DNA of 6,477 nt, from NCBI GenBank assembly GCA_011524845.1, contig WTJL01000011.1, forward strand, positions 1 through 6,477. Reading direction: 5' to 3'. The position numbers and the translations under genes are program-made. Within the stretch, counting starts at the first letter, position 1. Each line of letters begins with the position of its first letter. The notes under the pieces are model-generated. The model saw only the letters and a program-made list of their open reading frames with translations. It was not told where the DNA came from and did no database searches. Shown here piece by piece: positions 1-4,662 of this stretch. Source of the stretch: Flavobacteriales bacterium. Its GTDB lineage: Bacteria > Bacteroidota > Bacteroidia > Flavobacteriales_D > Sanyastnellaceae.

Positions 1-1302
1 TGGATGCTCGTGTGGTGGGTGGCGGAAGCGGTGCCGTTGGGCGTGACTTCGGTGTTGCCCTTGGTGGTCTTTCCCTTGCTGGGCGTGACCGACGTGGCCA
101 CGGCGGCGGCCCCGTATGGGTCCAAATTTGTGTTCTTGTTCATGGGCGGGTTTCTCATCGCCCTGGCGCTGGAGCGTTGGCACCTTCACCGCCGGTTTGC
201 CTTGAACATCCTGGTGGCGGCAGGAGGGAGGCCGAGGAGGTTGCTGGCCGGGTTCATGCTCGCCACGGCATCGCTCAGCATGTGGATCTCCAACACCGCG
301 ACCACGCTGATGATGTTGCCCATTGCACTGTCCGTGTTGTCCAAAATCCAACTCGACCGCCATTCCCGTTTTCCCGTGGCGTTGTTGCTGGGCACGGCCT
401 ACGCCGCCAACCTTGGTGGCATTGCCACGCTGGTGGGCACACCACCCAACGTCGCCATGGCCGGGTTGGTGGAGGAACACGTGGGCCAAACCGTGCCCTT
501 CCTGGAGTGGATGGTCATGGCGTTGCCGTTTTCAGCCGTGATGCTGGGCTTGGTGTACGTCTTGCTCACCCGTGTGCTTTGTCGCGTGTCGGCAGACCCT
601 TTGGACGGAGGGGTGCAAGAATTGAAAGACGAACTGGCCTCCCTCGGGGCGTGGAGCTTGGCTGAGAAGCGGGTGGCTGTGGTGTTTGGTGCGACCGCTC
701 TGTGCTGGGTGGCCCGTCGCTGGGTGGTCGCCCAATGGGGATTGCCACTCAACGACACGACCATTGCGATGGCGGCCGGAGCCATGTTGTTTGTCATCCC
801 CTCGGGCCGGCCTGACGAGGCGTTGCTCTCGTGGCAAGACACCCAGCGCCTTCCTTGGGACATCTTGCTGTTGTTTGGCGGGGGCTTGACGCTGGCAGGC
901 CAACTCAGCGAGGCCGGCGTGCTTGTCGCCGTAGCAGACGGCGTGTCAGCACTGCCACACATGTCCGGTCCGCTGTTGGTGGCGGGATTTGTCCTGGTCT
1001 CCCTCTTTTTGACGGAAGTCATGAGCAACCTCGCCTTGACGGTGGTCATGGTGCCGGTGGTGGCCCAGGTGGCGGTGGCATGGGACATGGACCCGCTGCT
1101 GCTCGTGGTGCCCGTGACCATGGCCAGCAGTTGCGCGTTCATGCTTCCCATGGCCACCCCGCCCAACGCCATTGTGTTTGGGAGTGGCCGATTGCGCATG
1201 TTCACCATGGTCCGAGTGGGGGTTGTGTTGAACATGGTGGCCGCGGCTTTGGCGTGGCTTTGGGCGATGTGGGTGTTGCCCGAGTGGTTGGCGTGGGTGT
1301 GA
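1..1302 (+). CDS. SLC13/DASS family anion:sodium symporter (5'-partial)
   Basis: Inner-membrane secondary transporter of the divalent anion:Na+ symporter (SLC13, DASS) family, which imports dicarboxylates, sulfate or phosphate with sodium. Numbering from the ATG at base 4, the protein is strongly hydrophobic throughout. The opening WWVAEAVPL is a family hallmark that lies after the first helices, so roughly 35-60 N-terminal residues are upstream of the window and the ATG at 4 is probably internal. The first Na+/substrate motif is SNT at 96-98, followed by GGIATLVGTPPN at 138-149. The inverted second repeat has SNL at 341-343 and the C-terminal signature S-S-x2-F-x2-P-M-A-x3-N-x-I-V at 375-391, which fits the SLC13 PROSITE pattern as I recall it. 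The stop is TGA at 1300-1302. The family assignment is secure. The substrate cannot be read from the sequence. The next gene starts 58 bp downstream and seems unrelated. Confidence 0.93.
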   Translation, partial: WMLVWWVAEAVPLGVTSVLPLVVFPLLGVTDVATAAAPYGSKFVFLFMGGFLIALALERWHLHRRFALNILVAAGGRPRRLLAGFMLATASLSMWISNTATTLMMLPIALSVLSKIQLDRHSRFPVALLLGTAYAANLGGIATLVGTPPNVAMAGLVEEHVGQTVPFLEWMVMALPFSAVMLGLVYVLLTRVLCRVSADPLDGGVQELKDELASLGAWSLAEKRVAVVFGATALCWVARRWVVAQWGLPLNDTTIAMAAGAMLFVIPSGRPDEALLSWQDTQRLPWDILLLFGGGLTLAGQLSEAGVLVAVADGVSALPHMSGPLLVAGFVLVSLFLTEVMSNLALTVVMVPVVAQVAVAWDMDPLLLVVPVTMASSCAFMLPMATPPNAIVFGSGRLRMFTMVRVGVVLNMVAAALAWLWAMWVLPEWLAWV

Positions 1303-1327
1303 TGCAACGTTTGGGCGAGGTGTGATG

Positions 1328-1335
1328 TTCCTTTG
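1328..1335 (+). promoter_or_regulatory. Possible Bacteroidota-type -7 element upstream of the redoxin gene
   Basis: TTCCTTTG differs by one base from the Bacteroidota -7 consensus TAnnTTTG and lies 25 bp before the ATG at 1361, a plausible distance for a short leader. A TTTG at 1310-1313 could serve as the upstream element, but the 14-bp gap is shorter than the usual 17-21 bp. This is a weak, motif-only call. Confidence 0.25.
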
Positions 1336-1360
1336 TGGACATCAATCCCAAACCTGAACC

Positions 1361-2176
1361 ATGAAACAATTTGCCTTTCTCGCGTCACTCCTCTGTGTGA
1401 CCCTCGGAGCCTCTGCCCAATTTGGCACAGCCCCTGATTTTACCGTCACCGACCTCGACGGCAACGAGCACCAGCTCTACGCGGACATCTTGGACCAAGG
1501 ACTCATTGCAGTGGTCGACGTGTCTGCCACGTGGTGTCCTCCTTGCTGGAGCCTTCACAGCTCTCACGCGTTGCAAGACCTCCACGAGGCGTACGGTCCT
1601 GACGGCACCAACCAGTTGCGTGTGATCTTCTACGAGGCCGATGCCAACACCACCTTGGCCGACGTGCAAGGCACGGGCGGCAACACCCAAGGCGATTGGA
1701 CCGAAGGTGTGACGTACCCCATCATCAACGAAAGCCCCCTGTCGCTCGACCTCAACATTTGGGCTCCCCTCGGCTTTCCAACAGTGAACGTCATCCGTCC
1801 TTCGGACTACGAAATTGTCCTCGACACGTGGAACTTGTTGTCGTTCGAAGCTCAAGTCGACGCCATCAACGGCGCGAACATCGACGGCATCGTTCTCGGC
1901 GTGGCCAACACCGCGGAAGTTGCTGCGGGTCAGGCCAACGTGGAGGTGTACCCCAACCCCTCGTTGGGAGAGTTCGCCGTGGAGTTGAACGGCTTCAACG
2001 GTGTGGCCACCGTGGAGGTGTACAACATTGTCGGTCGTCAAGTGTGGACGTCCACAGCCCAAGGTCAGGGTGCCATTCAGCGCATCGACCTCGGCGGATT
2101 GGAGGCAGGCAACTACCTCATCCGCGTGTCTGACGACGTCACCAAGGTGACCCGTCGCGTGACGCTCCTCGACTGA
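1361..2176 (+). CDS. Secreted thioredoxin-fold (redoxin) protein with T9SS type A sorting domain
   Basis: A 271-residue protein with three parts. Residues 1-19 are a Sec signal peptide (Lys-2, hydrophobic core, cleavage after ASA before Gln-20). Residues about 22-180 form a TlpA/AhpC-like thioredoxin fold: the redox motif WCPPCW is at 58-63 (Cys-59, Cys-62), and a probable cis-proline lies in GFPT (Pro-140), facing the active site in this fold. Residues about 190-271 are a type IX secretion C-terminal domain, opening with VEVYPNPS (194-201) and holding the typical EVYN, G-R-Q-V and G-x-Y-x-I-R-V strands. The protein is therefore expected to cross the outer membrane and be released or attached at the surface, where it would act as a disulfide reductase or oxidase. 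The partner is unknown. There is no Shine-Dalgarno before the ATG; the signal peptide fixes the start. A terminator follows, so it is probably the last gene of its transcript. Confidence 0.93.
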   Translation: MKQFAFLASLLCVTLGASAQFGTAPDFTVTDLDGNEHQLYADILDQGLIAVVDVSATWCPPCWSLHSSHALQDLHEAYGPDGTNQLRVIFYEADANTTLADVQGTGGNTQGDWTEGVTYPIINESPLSLDLNIWAPLGFPTVNVIRPSDYEIVLDTWNLLSFEAQVDAINGANIDGIVLGVANTAEVAAGQANVEVYPNPSLGEFAVELNGFNGVATVEVYNIVGRQVWTSTAQGQGAIQRIDLGGLEAGNYLIRVSDDVTKVTRRVTLLD

Positions 2177-2195
2177 GGAATTCAACGACTGTGTG

Positions 2196-2231
2196 AATGC
2201 GGCGTGCCGAAGGGTGCGTCGCATTTTTTTT
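2196..2231 (+). terminator. Rho-independent terminator after the redoxin gene
   Basis: A near-perfect inverted repeat has arms at 2196-2208 and 2213-2225 around the loop GAAG. It gives 13 pairs, of which three are G-U wobbles and the outer three are A-T. A run of eight T residues (2224-2231) overlaps the end of the 3' arm. The hairpin begins 19 bp after the redoxin stop codon. This is a textbook intrinsic terminator on the + strand. It ends only 16 bp before the nfeD ATG. Confidence 0.8.
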
Positions 2232-2247
2232 GCGCTACTTTGGAGGC

Positions 2248-2703
2248 ATGCAGTGGGAAGTATGGCAAGTGTGGCTCGCGGCGGCCATGGGGCTGATCAT
2301 CTTGGAAGTGTTTGTGCCAGGGTTTGTCCTGGCGTGCCTGGGAGCAGGGGCGTTGGCGGGCGCAGCGGCTGCCGCCTTCGGGTGGGGCCTCAGTGCGCAA
2401 CTCGTGAGCGTGGCCCTGTTCAGCCTGTTGTCTTTTTTCTTTCTGCGGCCGGTGGCTTTGCGCATGTCGCAATCGGAAGGCACCCGAACCGGCGTCGACG
2501 CGCTGGTGGGTCGGAAGTGCCGGGTCACCACGTCTTTCGATCCTGACACTGGCCTCGGCCGATGCAAAGTGGACGGAGACGACTGGCGCGCCCAACTCTC
2601 CCCTCAAGCCCAAGCGGATGCTGCGCCTGAAGGTGCCTCCGTGTGGGTGGAACGCGTCGACAGCAACACCCTCATTGTTCTAACTCAACCCCCTACACCG
2701 TGA
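2248..2703 (+). CDS. Short NfeD family membrane protein (OB-fold, no protease domain)
   Basis: A 151-residue inner-membrane protein. Three hydrophobic helices lie at about 7-24, 26-44 and 48-66, with the conserved E-x3-P-G element at 20-25. A soluble C-terminal OB-fold follows at about 82-147, with the typical pattern of a G-x-A-x-V-G opening, a G-R-C-K-V-D-G-D-x-W strand and a final V-x-x-V-x-x-N-T-L-I-V strand. The N-terminal ClpP-like serine protease domain of long NfeD proteins is absent, so this is the short form that pairs with SPFH proteins, as YbbJ does with QmcA in E. coli. The start at 2248 is chosen because it gives the usual M-x-W-x-x-W beginning. An in-frame ATG at 2197 would put the terminator inside the gene. 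GGAGG at 2242-2246 is only 1 nt from the ATG, too close for a normal ribosome site. Its stop overlaps the start of the SPFH gene, indicating translational coupling. Confidence 0.9.
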   Translation: MQWEVWQVWLAAAMGLIILEVFVPGFVLACLGAGALAGAAAAAFGWGLSAQLVSVALFSLLSFFFLRPVALRMSQSEGTRTGVDALVGRKCRVTTSFDPDTGLGRCKVDGDDWRAQLSPQAQADAAPEGASVWVERVDSNTLIVLTQPPTP

Positions 2704-3695
2704 GTCCCACCTCCATCCTCGCCCTCATTTTTCTCCTGCTGGCCATCGTCATTGTGGTCAAGGGTGTGCGCATTGTGCGTCAAAGCGAAAGCATGGTCAT
2801 TGAACGCCTCGGCAAGTATCGAACCACGCTCAACGCAGGCATCAACATCATCATTCCCATTGTGGACCGCCCGCGGGACATTGTGTGGCGTCTGTCTGGA
2901 GAAATGCCCGACGGCACCAAGGTGATTCAGTACAAGATGAAGGACCGTGTCGACCTGAGAGAGACGGTGTTTGACTTCCCCAAGCAGGGGGTGATCACCA
3001 AGGACAATGTGGTGACGGAAATCAATGCCTTGATCTACTTCCAAATCACCGACGCAGTGAAGGCCGTCTACGAGATCAACAACCTGCCCAACGCCATCGA
3101 AAAGCTGACCCAAACCACCCTGCGGAACGTCATCGGGGAATTGGAGTTGGACGAGTGTTTGACGTCCCGCGACACCATCAACATGAAGCTGCGAACCATT
3201 TTGGACGAAGCCACCAACAAGTGGGGGGTCAAGGTGAACCGGGTGGAGCTGCAGGACATCAACCCACCGACCGACATCAAGGAGGCGATGGAAAAGCAAA
3301 TGCGGGCGGAGCGCACGCGTCGCGCCCAAATCATCGACGCCGAAGGCACCAAGACTGCGGCCATTCTCGAAGCGGAAGGCCGCAAGGGGGCCGACATCAA
3401 CCAAGCGGAAGGTCAAAAGCAAGCCCGCATCCTCAAGGCGGAAGGGGAGGCACAGGCACGTTTGGCCGTGGCGGAAGCCGAAGCCGAGGCCATCCGTCGG
3501 ATCGCCGCTGCGGTGGAAACGTCGTCCGCCGACCCCACCCAATACCTCATCGCCGTGAAGTACATCGAAATGATGGACCAAGTTCTCCGAGACGGGGGCG
3601 CAGGATCCAAGACGGTCTTCATGCCGTACGAGGCGAGCGGCCTCATGAGCAGCGTGGGGGGCATCAAAGAGCTGATGAATGCGGCGAAAGACTGA
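2700..3695 (+). CDS. SPFH/band 7 (paraslipin, QmcA-like) membrane protein
   Basis: A 331-residue SPFH-domain protein that should form large oligomers anchored to the inner membrane. A single N-terminal hydrophobic segment is at about 5-20. The SPFH domain follows at about 23-200, starting with the typical Q-S-E-x-x-V-I-E-R-L-G-K-Y block and including V-N-R-V-E-L-Q-D-I-N-P-P. An Ala/Glu-rich coiled-coil region of six 11-residue repeats spans 203-268. The C-terminus has the paraslipin-like P-T-Q-Y-L-I-A-V-K-Y-I-E-M block and an F-M-P-Y element. The start is a GTG at 2700 sharing four bases (GTGA) with the nfeD stop. The first in-frame ATG (residue 32) would delete the membrane anchor, and an upstream GTG at 2643 would add a non-membrane stretch inside nfeD. 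Order and coupling match the widespread NfeD-SPFH operon, whose proteins are linked to membrane microdomains and quality control. The exact role here is unknown. Confidence 0.93.
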   Translation: MSPTSILALIFLLLAIVIVVKGVRIVRQSESMVIERLGKYRTTLNAGINIIIPIVDRPRDIVWRLSGEMPDGTKVIQYKMKDRVDLRETVFDFPKQGVITKDNVVTEINALIYFQITDAVKAVYEINNLPNAIEKLTQTTLRNVIGELELDECLTSRDTINMKLRTILDEATNKWGVKVNRVELQDINPPTDIKEAMEKQMRAERTRRAQIIDAEGTKTAAILEAEGRKGADINQAEGQKQARILKAEGEAQARLAVAEAEAEAIRRIAAAVETSSADPTQYLIAVKYIEMMDQVLRDGGAGSKTVFMPYEASGLMSSVGGIKELMNAAKD

Positions 3696-3993
3696 GCTTG
3701 CGGGTGTTCTTGGCACCCTCGCCTTCACCGTGTCGGTCCTGTGCGGAGGGTGCGGGGATGTGCTTGACGGCGGCAACGCCACCTTGCGCGATTACACGGG
3801 ACTCGATGGATGCGGTTGGGTGATCGAGACCGATGCCGGGGGCGTGTTGGAGCCCTTGAATTTGGGTGAATTCATTGCGGACCCTGACCCAGGCATGCGG
3901 TTGGCGATCGACTACCAAGAAGAGGGCGGCTACGCCAGCATTTGCATGGTCGGTCCCATCGTGACCCTTTTGGCCTGCGATCAGATCGACTGA
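3679..3993 (+). CDS. Small exported protein, probable lipoprotein of unknown function
   Basis: A 104-residue protein with an N-terminal signal: Arg-2, Arg-3 and Lys-4, then a hydrophobic stretch at 7-21 ending in C-G-G-C. Cys-25, preceded by Gly-Gly, is the better acylation candidate. Cys-22 is also possible, but neither fits a perfect lipobox because the -3 position is not Leu/Val. The mature part is about 80 residues and acidic, with a D-G-C-G-W block (43-47), E-P-L-N-L (58-62), and S-I-C-M-V-G-P-I-V (87-95) plus Cys-100. From memory this resembles small Bacteroidota lipoproteins of unknown function, but I cannot name a family. The start is firm because no other in-frame start keeps the signal sequence. 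It lies inside the SPFH gene, overlapping it by 17 nt, with a weak AAAGAG 7 nt before the ATG. Expression is thus probably coupled to the NfeD-SPFH operon. Confidence 0.75.
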   Translation: MRRKTELAGVLGTLAFTVSVLCGGCGDVLDGGNATLRDYTGLDGCGWVIETDAGGVLEPLNLGEFIADPDPGMRLAIDYQEEGGYASICMVGPIVTLLACDQID

Positions 3994-4568
3994 AGACGGT
4001 CGCGCAATGCGTCCAAGTGCGCCCGTTTGCCGGCCTGCCGGAGACGTTGGGCGGAAGCCGTCTTGTAGCGGTGGGTCGACAAAAAGTGGATTTGAAATTC
4101 AATCCAATCCACGTCGGAGAACCGTTGGCCTCGATGTTCAAGTTCTTGCCGCAACCCTTCCGCGCGGGGGGTGTAATCTTCTCGTCCGAGGTAGTCGAGG
4201 TCCGCGTCTTGGATGATCTGCTCGAGCAGGGTGGTGGCCGGGGAATGCAGCTCGGTCGACAAGATGAGTTCCTTGATCAACCTCCTGGCCTCTTCGTCCA
4301 CGCCAAAGTCAGGCAACCACGCATCGACCAATTCGCAGGCCCGCTTTTCGTGACGGTGAGGAGATTCGATGAACCCCACGTCGTGCATCCAGCAGGCCAA
4401 TTCCAAGCATGCCAGCGACTCTGCGTCTTCCACGCCTTCCAATGCGGCCAGACGCAACGCCGCCTCACACACATCGGCGGTGTGCGCCGCGTTGTGGTAC
4501 GCGAGTGAGGAGGGCAACTCGCGCTCCAGCTTTCCTTGGATGAAGGTCCTTGCGTCTTGGAGGTTCAT
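3981..4568 (-). CDS. HD-domain phosphohydrolase-like protein
   Basis: A 195-residue cytoplasmic protein of the HD superfamily, metal-dependent enzymes that usually hydrolyse phosphate mono- or diesters of nucleotides. The metal-binding pattern is complete: Y-H-N-x-x-H-T (24-30, His-29), the H-D doublet in W-M-H-D-V-G-F (His-62, Asp-63), a following H-E pair (73-74), and an Asp in D-A-D-L-D-Y-L-G (121-128, probably Asp-123). There is no GYP motif, so it is not a standard cyclic-di-GMP HD-GYP enzyme, and no RelA/SpoT synthetase domain. The ATG at 4568 directly precedes the folded domain; an open frame further upstream runs through the divergent kinase gene and is ignored. No Shine-Dalgarno is visible. 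The gene is convergent with the small lipoprotein gene, overlapping it by 13 nt, and divergent from the histidine kinase. The substrate is unknown. Confidence 0.88.
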   Translation of the reverse strand: MNLQDARTFIQGKLERELPSSLAYHNAAHTADVCEAALRLAALEGVEDAESLACLELACWMHDVGFIESPHRHEKRACELVDAWLPDFGVDEEARRLIKELILSTELHSPATTLLEQIIQDADLDYLGREDYTPRAEGLRQELEHRGQRFSDVDWIEFQIHFLSTHRYKTASAQRLRQAGKRAHLDALRDRLQSI

Positions 4569-4595
4569 GGGAAAATCGACGACCCGTGTCGTGGT

Positions 4596-4603
4596 CAAAG
4601 GTG
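4596..4603 (-). promoter_or_regulatory. Possible -7 element for the HD gene
   Basis: Read on the minus strand the site is CACCTTTG, one base from the Bacteroidota consensus TAnnTTTG, and lies 27 bp upstream of the HD gene's ATG. No convincing TTG-type upstream element is present at the expected distance. Motif-only, weak call. Confidence 0.25.
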
Positions 4604-4629
4604 CGACAATATCGTCAGAATGGAATCCG

Positions 4630-4637
4630 TACCTTGG
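4630..4637 (+). promoter_or_regulatory. Possible -7 element for the hybrid kinase gene
   Basis: TACCTTGG differs by one base from TAnnTTTG and ends 25 bp before the kinase ATG at 4663. No clear upstream TTG element is found at the usual distance. Together with the minus-strand site at 4596-4603 it suggests divergent promoters inside the 94-bp intergenic gap, but the match is weak. Confidence 0.2.
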
Positions 4638-4646
4638 CGTACAACT

Positions 4647-4652
4647 GAAGGA
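4647..4652 (+). promoter_or_regulatory. Shine-Dalgarno-like site that favours the kinase start at 4663
   Basis: GAAGGA lies 10 nt before the ATG at 4663. It supports this start over the in-frame ATG at 4567, which lies 32 codons upstream and overlaps the HD gene's start codon on the other strand. Confidence 0.45.
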
Positions 4653-4662
4653 TGCCATTGCC

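Noticed and set aside
1309..1353. Inverted repeat GTTTGGG / CCCAAAC between the transporter and redoxin genes
   Set aside because: Seven-base arms separated by 31 nt can arise by chance, there is no T run after it, and it does not form a compact hairpin. It could be an operator, but nothing else supports that.
1939..2023. 13-bp direct repeat CGTGGAGGTGTAC at 1939-1951 and 2011-2023
   Set aside because: Both copies encode VEVY beta-strands of the sorting domain in the same frame. This is better explained by similar protein strands and biased codons than by a DNA repeat element.
1385..2224. A 279-codon open frame on the minus strand opposite the redoxin gene
   Set aside because: Antisense shadow. 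It crosses the terminator hairpin and shows no motif, whereas the + strand has signal peptide, CPPC and sorting domain.
2197..2247. In-frame ATG at 2197 as an earlier nfeD start
   Set aside because: It would add 17 residues translated from the terminator hairpin and T run. The family normally begins close to the first helix, as the ATG at 2248 gives.
2685..3782. A 365-codon open frame on the minus strand opposite the SPFH gene
   Set aside because: Same shadow effect. The protein has no domain features, and the + strand reading is an unmistakable SPFH protein.
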